Source: Chaenocephalus aceratus
Taxonomy: Eukaryota; Chordata; Actinopteri; Perciformes; Channichthyidae
Length of the DNA stretch: 64,000 nucleotides
Reading direction: 5' to 3'
Assembly (NCBI GenBank): GCA_023974075.1
Contig: CM043798.1
Span: 1,673,482-1,737,481 of the forward strand
Shown here: piece by piece, positions 54,056 to 64,000 of the stretch
How the letters are laid out: every line of letters begins with the position of its first letter
Numbering within the stretch: the stretch's first letter is position 1
Notes under the pieces: generated by a model
What the model was told of the DNA's origin: nothing
What the model saw: the letters and a program-made list of their open reading frames with translations, nothing else
The model's database searches: none
Made by a program: the position numbers and the translations under genes

Positions 54056-57000
54056 AGGGTGGATGGAGCTGGTATTAAGACCACAGCACCTGTGGCAGGC
54101 GGGTCTGTCTCTGCGGGGACCTGCACGCCTCTCATATATTTGGACCTGACAAGCGTAATTTCATCTCCCTGCTTTTTCCGCCTGTATTGGTGGCAGTGGG
54201 GAACAGTCTGGTGCTGATATCAAATACATGCTGCATGCTTTGGCTGCGTGCAGTAACCACATATGAAGGTGCAGAACTATTCTCCAAAGGAATGAGGGCT
54301 CATCAGTCGTCACTGCCTCTGGGCCGCCATGTGCCCCATAATGCCAGGCCCATTAGCTAACCCCACATCCAACACATTAGAAATGTTGTTAGCCCCTCAA
54401 GAGTCCATTTTAATCCAAACTAAGATGTGTTTCCCCTCATTATAGAGATACATATTGTTCTGCACTATCACAATGAAGATAACTTTTTCAGAATCCAATT
54501 ATTTTGGAAAATTCAAAATTGGTCAGGAAATGGAGACCTCCGAGTTCAGTAGTTTACTCAGATGGTCTCACGATGTTCTGTTATGCTTTGAAGTAACGTC
54601 TGCTATACATATAATAATATCTAGCTGACATACATATTTATACATTCGGTTTTCCTGTGCAGATTAGATGGACGTATTGTCCTTATACGTATTGTAATTC
54701 AATATTATTTTTCCGAGTTCACTTTACATGGCTTTTGTATTTGTATTTGTCCACATTTCCGGCCGCCTGTGAAAGCCTTCCTGCTCATTAGCATTCACCA
54801 CGTACTGTAGCTCCCATTCAGACCATACGGTGAGGAGCATTGTGGCATATTGCAGACATTCATCTCACAAGAAAATGATGTATTGATTTCTGGTGCGCAT
54901 AGGTAATCATAAAATGACCTGATGCATAATTTAGCAAAGTCTTCCAGACCTTTGCTGTAGGATGATGACATGTGCGTGTTACAGGTGGCTCAGTGTGCAC
55001 AACTAAACAACATCTGACATATACTGTCATTTACAGGGACATGTTTACAACCAGCATTCACAATTTACATCCCCAACAATATCAAGCACAACAATCACAA
55101 ACAGTGACAAATATCTTGAGACGAGATTTGTGTCTTTTGTAGGTGCATTCAAAATGGCAACTATGGTAACTTTGCACCCTTCGCAGTCCCTTCTGCATTT
55201 TATTGAAATAGAAAAAGTCATTATTTCAGTGGGTGGAGAATCCCAGTGAGAAAAAAAAACTAATTTCAGCTGGATAGCAAACCCCACCAAAGATATGCCT
55301 CTCCCTTTCAGAAGGCTGACAAATGGGGACATTGAAGACCAGTTGCCACATGGGAACACATTGAAATCTAACGCCTATTTATGATTGCAACACAAAACAT
55401 CAAGGATAAAAGACCTTTGAATGGCCTTTTGGAATTGGAGTATGTATCATGTTGTCTAAACATGTCTGCATGTATTCACCTCCTGAAGGCACCTTTCTCC
55501 AACGTTCACTGAGCTATGGCCCTGCCCTCTTCTATGTAACACAGACAATCCAACAATATAACCCATCAGAGCCTTCAAGTGGGGCCTGAATATGAAATCT
55601 GTTTCTCAGGATTTCTGAGGATGTGAGAATTTGAGAAAAGAGGATCCTGAAACTGTTTCCATCTAAGAGTGGCCAACGGTGCACTTCAAGCAGAGCTTAA
55701 GTGAACAGAGAGCAGTAGAATAGTTTTCCTGCAGCGAAAGACATTGGACTTTAACATTGAGTTGAGGATTAGATTGGGATTAATGCAAGTATGGCAGATG
55801 AAAAGCAGGAGCGTGAGAGCTTCCTCTGTCGTACAGTGTTGATATTCAAGAGATGCCTGAACAGCCCCCAGCTTTAAATCAGAGATGCAGGGATTTAGGA
55901 ACCTCTCCTCCTCCTATGAACAGATTCTGAGCCCCCCATTTCATTAATATGCTAATTAAAAACATGTTGCTGATATGTGATAATGATGTACTTCAATGAA
56001 GCTCTGTGGTGCCGCTGTGTTGTTGCGTATGTCCTGGAGTGTCCGACTGTTTGCCTCACTGAATCGTTTTCTTTATAAAGTTAAATATTGCTCACTGATG
56101 CATTTTTCTCAATCCGAACAGCCTCAGCAGGTCGGTTTACATAATGACTATAAGTGTCATTGTTTGTTGTATTTTAAAAATAATTCGAGCACTTTTCCTC
56201 CCAGGTCTTGAGGACAATCAGTGTCAGGTCATTCTCGTCTTGTTCACCTTCCTTTCTATAAATGCCACCTTTAGTTATTTTCCATTATGGAGATAGTGTA
56301 CCAGCTTGCTGATGCTTTGCAGTGTAGTTAGTGTAAAGATATATAACTTTTATTTTCTCTATAAAGAAGGACTCAGGTGGTTTGTGTTGGGTTGTTGCAG
56401 CTCCAGTGTTGTCACTATAGCGTTGGTAACGGTAGGCTCAATGGGATCAATGTTGCCTGTTGTTTTGAGGACTCAGTTGCAAAAGCACACTTTGGTCTTT
56501 ATTTGATTTATTTAGTTGGAAATACGCCATTTACCATTATACCATGTATGTGTTATATAAAGCCCTTGCTGGCCCTGCTACTTTACGTTCTTTGTCTTGC
56601 TTGCATGTCTGATGTCATCCTTCCTGCTTTGTGACAATGCTGATAACTTCTTCCAGTTTTATGGTTGCTGTGCGTATATTGAAGCAGGAGATTCCCTCGC
56701 TACAATTGTCTCTAAACTAGGCGGAGAATATTCATAAAAGTGTGCCATGCACTTACAGAAACTTTAGTAAACTTTTGAAGTACTGTTACGAGACTACAAA
56801 GCATTATTCAAAAGCTCTGCAGCAGAAACCTATCTGTTAGTGCTATAGCCAAGTTTAAGGAAGAGATTCCACCAATACTTAACTCGATAGCATGTCTGCA
56901 TGTAGGGAGGAAACTTATACAAAATGTCCACCACCCCAAATTGATCATGTTGTTGATAGTGCTACAGATGCGCTGCGAATAAAATTAGACTCTGTTGCTC

Positions 57001-57600
57001 CTTTGAAAAAGAAGAAAATAAAACAACATAGATTAGCTCCATGGCATAATGCCGAAACCCGCAAAATAAAGCAAAAGTCTTGACAACTGAAAGGATATGG
57101 CGTTCCACTAAACTTGAAGAATCTCGTTTAATTTGGCATATTACTCTCAATGAATATAAGAAAGCACTGCGTAAAGCGAGAGCAGCTACTACTCTTCATT
57201 AATAGATGAGAATAAGAATAATGCAAGATTTCTTTTCAGCACTGTAGCCAGGCTGACAGAGAGCCACAGCTCCATTGAGCCTTCTATTCCCAAAGCACTC
57301 AGTAGTAATGATTTTATGTGCTTTTTTAACGATAAAATTGTTACTCTTAGAAACAAAATGAATGACCTCTTGCCTTTGACCAGTATAGTATTATCAAACA
57401 GCTCCCGGAAACGTAAGTTCTAATATTACACTAGACAGTAAACTAGAATGCTTTTCAGCCATTAACCTTGAACAATTACATTCAATGATTCTCTCTTCTA
57501 CACCATCAACGTGCATGTTAGACCCAATTCCAACTAAGCTGTTGAAGGACATTTTTCCATTAATTAGCACTTCTTTATTAAATATTATGAATATAATAAT

Positions 57601-58645
57601 AAATAATTCATTTATTTTATATAGGCGCCTTTCAAGGCTCTCAAGGTCGCCTGTACAAACACATACAAAACAAGATACACAATACCTAACACCAGCATAA
57701 GAAACATAAACAAGACAATGCAACAAATCAAATAAATAAAACAGAGGATGTGTGATGGATAACGATCAGGGTGGATATGCGAGTGTGAAGAGATATGTTT
57801 TGAGGCGTGATTTGAAAATGGGGAGAGAGAGTCAGTGTTGCGGATGTCAGGTGGGAGGGAGTTCCAGAGGCGGGGTGCAGAGCGGCTGAAGGCTCTAGAC
57901 CCCATGGTGGTTAAACGGAAGGGGGGTGCAGTGAGGCTGAGGGAAAGCAGAATATTTGAGTGTGCGGATGGGTGTGTTGATGTGCAGGAGGTCGGAGAGG
58001 TACAGAGGAGTGAGGTTATGGACGGCCTTAAAGGTGAGGAGCAGAATCTTAAAAACGATACAGGATTTGACGGGGAGCCAGTGAAGCTGCTGAAGAACAG
58101 GAGTGATGTGGTTAATGGAGGGAGTTCTGGGGACGATGCGGGCGGCAGAGTTCTGGACCAGTTGAAGTCTGTGGATGGATTTGAGAGGGAGACCAAAGAG
58201 AAAGGAGTTGCAGTAGTCGATGCGGGGAAGTGACCAGTGTGTGAACAAGAATGGCGGTGGTCTTAGGGTTAAGGGACGGACAGGAGGCGGTTGATGTTAG
58301 GTAGATGGAAATAGGCAGACCGAGTGATATTACTGATATGAGATTTGAATGAAAGTGTGCCGTCGAGGATGACACCCAGACTCTTAACCTGAGGGGAGGG
58401 GGGAGACTGAAGAGTTGTCTATAGTAATTGAGAAACTGTCAGGTTTGGTTAGGGTGGATTTTGTGCCAATGAGGAGAACCTCGGTTTTACTGTCGTTAAG
58501 TTTGAGAAAGTTAGAGGAAAACCAGGATTTGATGTCCTGTAAGCAGTCAGACAGGGAAGATGGAGGGAAGATGGAGGGAGGATGGTGGTTGGTTTGGAGG
58601 ACAAGTAGAGCTGGGTGTCATCCGCGTAGCAATGAAAGTGGATGC
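57601..58645 (-). mobile_element. CR1/L2-type LINE 3' end inserted antisense in copy B
   Basis: On the minus strand: [20 protein letters not shown] (58350), [20 protein letters not shown] (58220), [47 protein letters not shown] (57880). The 3' tail TTGAAAGGCGCCTATATAAA ends in an A/T-rich run at 57601-57630. Two frames are needed, so it is a relic. A 5'-truncated insertion; the L2 text resumes at about 58646 (TTATTATCAGGCTATG). Confidence 0.8.
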
Positions 58646-58649
58646 TGTG

Positions 58650-60077
58650 TAATATGTCTTTATTATCAGGCTATGTTCCACAATCATTCAAAGTAGCAGT
58701 GATAAAAACCGCTTCTTAAAAGCCAACCTCGATCCAGAGGTTTTAGCCAACTATAGACCTATTTCTAATCTTCCGTTCCTCTCAAAAATTCTTGAGAAAG
58801 CGGTCGCAAAACAGTTGTGTGATTACTTAAAAAACAATGATTTATTTGAAGATTTTCAGTCTGGCTTTTAGAACACATCATAGCACAGAGACAGCTCTGG
58901 TTAAAGTCACAAATGACATTCCAATAGCCTCAGACAAGGGACTTGTCTCTATTCTTGTTTTGCTCGATCTCAGTGCTGCATTTGATACTATCGACCATGA
59001 TATCCTATTGCAAAGGACTAGAGCACTTAGTTGGCATACAGGGAACTGCTTTAGGCTGGTTTAGGTCCTATCTATCTGAACGCTCTCAGTTTGTACGTGT
59101 CAACGATGAATCTTCCACGCAAACCAAAGTTAGCCATGGAGTGCCACAGGGTTCAGTGCTCGGACCTATTTTGTTCACATTATATATGCTTCCGTTAGGC
59201 AATATTATAAGGAATCATTCTGTAAACTTTCATTGTTATGCGGATGATACTCAACTATATTTATCAATCAAGTCTGATGAAATTAATCATCTAAATAAAA
59301 TTCAAGACTGCCTTAAGGACTTAAAACGTGGATGACCTTAAACTTTTTGATGTTAAACACGACCAAAACTGAAGTTATTGTACTTGGCCCGAAGAATCTA
59401 CGAAACAAATTATCTAAAGATATACTAACTATGGATGGCATTAATTTGGCCTCCAGTGAGACTGTAAGGAATCTTGGTGTTTATTTGATCAGGATTTATC
59501 CTTTAACGCCCACATAAAATCAATTTCAAGGACCGCATACTTCCATCTACGTAACATTGCAAAAATCAGGCATATCTTGCCTCAAAACGATGCAGAGAAA
59601 CTAGTCCATGCATTTGTTACTTCTAGGCTGGATTATTGTAACTCTTTATTATCAGGGAGTACCAAGAAGTCAGTCAAGTGGCTTCAGCTGATGCAAAATG
59701 CTGCGGCTCGTGTACTAACCAGAGTTAGGAAAAGGGACCACATTACTCCTGTTCTGGCTGCCTTACACTGGCTCCCTATAGAACACAGGATAGAATTTAA
59801 AATTCTTCTTCTCGCCTACAAAGCCCTTAATGGGCAGGCGCCATCTTACCTTAAAGAACTCATTATACCCTACTGTCCTACTAGGGCATTGCGTTCCAAG
59901 AATGCAGGGTTGTTGGTTGTTCCTAGAGTCTCTAAAAGTACAATGGGAGCCAGAGCCTTTTCTTATCAAGCTCCACATTTGTGGAATCAGCTTCCAGTTT
60001 GTGTTCGGGCGGCAGACACCCTATCCGTTTTTAAGAGTGCGCTTAAGACCTTCCTTTTTGATAAAGCTTATACTTAG
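58650..60077 (+). pseudogene. L2 ORF2 reverse transcriptase and C-terminal domain relic
   Basis: In order: [18 protein letters not shown] (motif A, 58960), then a frameshift, [40 protein letters not shown] (motif B, 59150), [10 protein letters not shown] (catalytic YxDD intact, 59240), a stop at 59334, LGPKNLRNKLSKDILTMDGI (59390), RLDYCNSLLSGSTKKSVKWL (59640), ALHWLPIEHRIEFKILLLAY and FSYQAPHLWNQLPVCVRAAD (59990), ending at 60077. A few frame breaks separate long well-kept stretches, so this copy is fairly young. Confidence 0.87.
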
Positions 60078-60210
60078 GGCTGATTAGATTCAGCCCCTAG
60101 TTTTGCTGATATAGGCTTAGTTTGTCGGGGGACATCTTACTTCTTCCTTCTCTCTGTCTGTACCTGTGTACTCTCATGTTCCGAATAACCCAGCTTCCCC
60201 AAATGTCTTT

Positions 60211-61181
60211 CTTTTGATATACATTTGATATACATTTGATATACATTTGCAGTAAAATCAGAACATCTTGGTGTCAAAATGTAAAATAACACAAACTCCA
60301 ACACAACACAACTTCTTTGAAATGCATTTTAAGCATATATTGTGTTTAATTAACTTTTAAACATCTTCCAACTGGTTTCCTCTCTGAGCCCTTTTCTTTA
60401 GTGCAGCCATCTGCTATGAGTTAGAGAGAGGACAAGAAGTGGGGCTGCAGGCTGACATGCTTAACTAACAACAATGCTTAATTTATTATATCTGTCTATC
60501 TAGCATAACATCCCAATAAGCTGCTAGCAACTGCAAAACACTAGTGCTAGCTAATGTTTGCAAACTATTAAAAGTGAGGCTATCACAGTAGACCTAACGT
60601 TAGACTAGTAGCCTCACTTCTAATATTTTGCTAACCATTTGCTAGATACATGTTGGCTAGCTAATGAGCTTCACATATCAACCTGAAAAACGGCGAGGCT
60701 CCACTCGCAGCCCCTCCCCCCCCCTCCGCACCACAGTTACTCCGCCTGCGAGACGCTGCACGCACCCCCAACTCTGACTGACTTCCCTGTGTAACTGGGA
60801 AACTAATTGAATTGGATCATAAGATCGTGGTGTTTTTGCCAACTCAGCATAGGGGATTGGGATGCGTATTAAACTTCGGTTTAAACACATGTATGGCTCT
60901 ACCGCTCAGCGCTGCTGCTTGCTTCAGTCGTGTCTGCGTTCTTTCGCACCTGCCGTAATCTGAGAAGGTCCCGCCTCTCTGGCTGGCTCCCGCCCGGAAA
61001 ATCTTCAGTAATAGCCTATCAGATAGCGCTGTGGGCGGGACATTGCTCGTGTACAGAGTGGTGACTGCAGCCAGAGAAACGGCCGCATCAGAGCCAAAGT
61101 TTATCGGCAATTTGATAAAAAAAGGCCGATACCGATGATCGGTCAAATGCGGAATATCGGCCCGATAATCGGCCAAGTTCC
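60211..61181. mobile_element. Foreign block within the L2 3' UTR
   Basis: Four TGATATACATTT units (60214-60250), then unique-looking AT-rich DNA. At the right end a GATCGG/CCGATA-rich stretch (61098-61178: GGCCGATACCGATGATCGG, GGCCCGATAATCGGCC) looks like the subterminal region of a hAT-type element. The left terminus is not identified, so the insertion may be compound. Confidence 0.4.
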
Positions 61182-61345
61182 TTTTAAACTGTGGGTTTTC
61201 TCCGGAAGTTTTTAGTTTGTACGATGTGAGGGTCTAAGGATAGAGGGTGTCGTATTGTCATACTGATATTCTGTACACACTGTGAAGACCACTGAGACAA
61301 ATGTAACATTTGTGATATGGGGCTATAGAAATAAACATTGATTGA

Positions 61346-61847
61346 TTGACAGAAAGAATCATGAAGTGTTAAATAAGAGAGATATCTCCCTGAGATCAAA
61401 GCCAGCACAGAATGAGCAAAGAGACCGTTTTGTTCTCTGGGGGGGCCCAATACATCTCTGACATGGATTAGAGAAGTATCTCCACAACACAGATGGTGAT
61501 CATGGCAAATAAATGGCTAAGGACTTTCTGTCTTTCTGGCTGTTTGTTTTCTACAGCTCCATTCGGAGTGGAACTTCGTTGAACAAATACATGTAACTGC
61601 ATATGGCTCCTGCCTCATCCATTGGGCTTTGGCTGAGGGGAATTATCCGAGCATATTGAATTCATAGATCATTGTTGCTAGCTGCGGGCTTCAAAGGATC
61701 ATAATATTCTGATTCTGGAGATCTGTGAACTGCTCTCTCCCTTCCTTCTGTTATTACAGCGCTGCCCGGTTTGAAATTTGAAATAACTTGTTGTGTGCTG
61801 GCTTTGATACGTCCCACAGATAGAAACAGCCAGCAATATATTCTATT
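61346..61847. other. Non-coding gap
   Basis: No recognisable gene or element between the L2 tail and the next hAT. Confidence 0.4.
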
Positions 61848-62638
61848 AAGCCTGTCAGTCGATTAAAATATTTAATCGCGATTAATCGCATGATGTCCAT
61901 AGTTAATCGCGATTAATCGCAAATTAATCGCACATTTTTTATCTGTTCTAAATGTTCCTTAGAGGAATATTTTTCAAGTTTTTAATACTCTTATCAAGTG
62001 GACAAAATATGCCTTTATGCTAATGTTTGCTTATTATCATTTGATCAATGACAAATATTCTCCTGAATATTAAACACAACAACCTGGAACCGTCTCTCTC
62101 TCTTACACTCTCTCCCAACCCTGTGCACTTCTCTGCACTCAGCCAGTAGCTCAAACAGACAAGCCTGTTTACTGTTGTCGGTGAAATGCCGCTCCTCTGT
62201 CTTCATAGCAGTCAAAGCATGAGACTGAAGTTCCCACTGTGGGTCAAAATAATGCGCTGTGATGTGCAGTCGACACGTTGGATGCGATCCGAATGATCTA
62301 ACGCAGCCCCTCGTCCCCCACAGTGTTAAGCTTCAGCCACTCATTTAGATATCGCTGTTGTTGTCCAGGCGTCTCCCCGGCAAACTTTCAAACGTGGTCT
62401 GCCGCAAGCGAGCGGCAGGCTGTCAGCATCAGCTGTGTGCTTGGATTGCTGTTTAAAACACCTGTGTTTGTATCCATATCTCTCGCTAGAATCTCCCACC
62501 ATCCAACTAACAACAACAACAACAACAAAAACAAGCCTTTGGGCCCTGAAACTACGGGGCGGGCCGAGGACAAATACACATGCGTTAATCGCACGTTAAA
62601 ATAATTAGTGGCGTTAAAAAAAATTTGCGACAGCCCTA
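61848..62638. mobile_element. hAT element (AATCG-palindrome family)
   Basis: It starts AAGCCTGTCAGTCGATTAAA, with repeated TTAATCGCGATTAATCGC at 61873-61930, and ends GCGACAGCCCTA. The flanks ATTCTATT and GATCTATT are an 8-bp duplication with two mismatches. A GTTAATCGCACGTTAAAATAA segment precedes the right end. About 790 bp, no transposase. The copy at 14413-15150 is the same family. Confidence 0.7.
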
Positions 62639-62767
62639 GATCTATTGTCTTTAAAAATGAAACTCATTATTATTAAATGATTCCAAAGCTGGTGCCTCAT
62701 TTCATGGTATGTTATCAAAGCACTGATAAAGGCTGTCCAGGGTGTGTTGGGTCTGGATGCAGGAAGT

Positions 62768-62790
62768 CATCATCAATCAATCAATCAATC

Positions 62791-62822
<32 letters not shown>

Positions 62823-63445
62823 ATCAATCAATCGATCAATCAATGTTTATTTATATAGCCCAATATCACAAATGTTACATTTGTCTCAGTGGTCTTCACA
62901 GTGTGTACAGAATATCAGTATGACAATACGAGACCCTCTGTCTTTAGACCCTCTGTCCTCAGACCCTCTGTCCTCAGACCCTCTGTCCTTAGACCCTCTG
63001 TCCTTAGACCCTCACATCGTACAAGGAAACACTTCCAGAGAAAACCCCACAGTTTAAAGGGAACATGGAGAAACCTCAGGGAGAGCAGCAGAGGAGGATC
63101 CCTCTCCCAGGACGGACAGACGTGCAATAGATGCCGTGTGTAAATTGAAAAGATAATACATTTGCAACATAGGTAGTCCAAATGTTTGGAAATGCATGTG
63201 TGTAAAATAAGAAGATGAATCCACGAGGATGTCAGCAATCCTGTGGGAGCCATCAGAGAAGCAGCATGATGAGACCCAAGGCAGGACCGCAGAGACAGGT
63301 TCAGCCACGACTCGAAGTCCACGACTCAGATCCAGGACTCAGGATCCAGGACACAGGACTCAGGATCCAGGACCACAGCAACAGGATCCCGGCGTAGATA
63401 GACATGTTGGGGAAGCTGGGTTATTCGGGTGTGCGCAGCAGCTGT
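62768..63445 (-). mobile_element. L2 LINE 3' UTR, longer copy, with (TTGA)n tail
   Basis: In reverse, from 63445: CCCGAATAACCCAGCTTCCC, then TCCTGGATCCTGAGTCC repeats, the segment also found at 52.5 kb, five GGGTCTAAGGACAGA-type units (62935-63010), and a tail of (TTGA)n at 62844-62772. It shows the full 3' UTR of the family, including the part replaced by the foreign block in copy B. The Leu/Arg/Thr-rich frames across the short repeats are not genes. Confidence 0.82.
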
Positions 63446-64000
63446 GAGGTTAGTCCCTTTGTGCAGAACGGATGACCTCTGCTTTACTGGGGATTCAAAT
63501 TGATTACAGGTTCAAGACTTCAGTCTTTTTAACAGTTTTTGTGATTTCTTCCCTTGCATTTAGTTTTTAGCACACATAATGCTAATATGTGGAGTTACAA
63601 GTTAGGGTTAGGTCAGATGAAATGTTCATGTTCAGGCTGAAGGCAACATCATCCTCTCAAAGAGAATGTAACAGAAATGATTTAGTGCATTTAAATCAGT
63701 ATTTTCAGAAGTGTTCCTTTCAAACAGAAGGAAGCTAGGCGTGATGGAAATGATACGTTCCTTTTAGTGGTTCTTTGTGGAACTTGCACCTTGCTTCATA
63801 ATGGCAGCCTCACCCTCATTCACCAGTCATTAGAGAGCAAACAGAGAGGGTGGAGTGTACACCCAGCATGCGGCGTCCTCTCCTCCATCACCATGATGTA
63901 ACCCAACTCACACTCTGCCTCCATTCAACATTGGACTTTAATAAATACAGGCTATTGGCAAAGTTTCTTTATTGGTTTATTTTAGTGTTTGTTTCAACTT
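63446..64000. other. Non-coding end of the window
   Basis: No gene, RNA or element end recognised. Confidence 0.4.

Larger units (their letters stand above)
52831..56757. other. 3.9 kb of unique, repeat-poor DNA
   Basis: The longest stretch free of recognisable transposons. No frame has a domain (the 166-codon minus frame at 52859-53359 is unassigned). Sections 52960-53300, 53900-54420 and 55020-55270 have the motif-dense, evenly composed look of conserved non-coding DNA. No promoter or exon could be supported. Confidence 0.4.
56758..61345 (+). mobile_element. L2-type LINE, 5'-truncated, with two nested insertions (copy B)
   Basis: It begins inside the endonuclease (text equals 46040-45741 in reverse), continues through the linker to 57600, is broken by another LINE end (57601-58645), and resumes with the RT and ORF2 end (58650-60077). 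The 3' UTR reads to about 60210 (CCGAATAACCCAGCTTCCCC). A foreign block (60211-61181) follows, and the UTR end (61182-61345) closes with a GATTGATTGA tail. The 5' edge at 56758 has lost the endonuclease N-half. Confidence 0.82.

Noticed and set aside
62677..63322. Frames with repeated RPSVLRPSVL or EGLRTEGLRT
   Set aside because: Artefacts of the short CTCTGTCCTTAGACC repeat in the L2 3' UTR.

Overview
This is vertebrate chromosomal DNA, most likely from a teleost fish, and it looks like a transposon-rich intergenic or intronic stretch. The grounds are long (GT)n/(CA)n microsatellites, L2/CR1-type LINEs, a V-SINE-like tRNA-derived SINE, DIRS retrotransposons, and many hAT, PIF/Harbinger-like and TTAA-target elements. 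A percomorph is my guess from the repeat flavour and is not proven. I found no host gene: no convincing host exon, tRNA, rRNA or CpG-island promoter. Every open frame I could interpret belongs to a transposable element or lies in simple sequence.

Layout. 0-5.4 kb: unique DNA, an internally deleted DIRS copy (1.36-2.63 kb), a 16-copy 43-47 bp minisatellite (3.27-3.99 kb) and large GT arrays. 5.6-12.4 kb: a V-SINE-like copy, a foldback element split by a TTAA-flanked MITE, and several terminal-inverted-repeat (TIR) elements. 12.6-15.2 kb: a second DIRS copy with gag and RT remnants, cut off by a hAT fragment. 15.3-24 kb: an LTR-like stretch, Harbinger-like and hAT elements, and long unique stretches with homeodomain-type motif clusters. 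24.1-32.5 kb: nested hAT-type elements. 33.9-36.6 kb: a LINE 3' end split by a hAT that itself holds two further hAT elements. 40.7-47.6 kb (minus strand): a 5-kb LINE with an SGNH-esterase ORF1, fused to an L2 endonuclease fragment that is split by a Harbinger MITE carrying a MADF exon. 50-51.4 kb: a hAT with a LINE tail inside. 52.5-63.4 kb: an L2 copy of about 4.6 kb with two internal insertions, plus separate L2 3' ends.

The window reads as layers of insertion. Intact target-site duplications date the order of many events. Two observations stand out. Four hAT-type elements share one internal core but carry different termini. An open reading frame joins the L2 endonuclease to ORF1 of another LINE. 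No element here appears autonomous; they would depend on proteins made elsewhere. Coordinates of diverged repeat edges are by eye and may be off by tens of bases.
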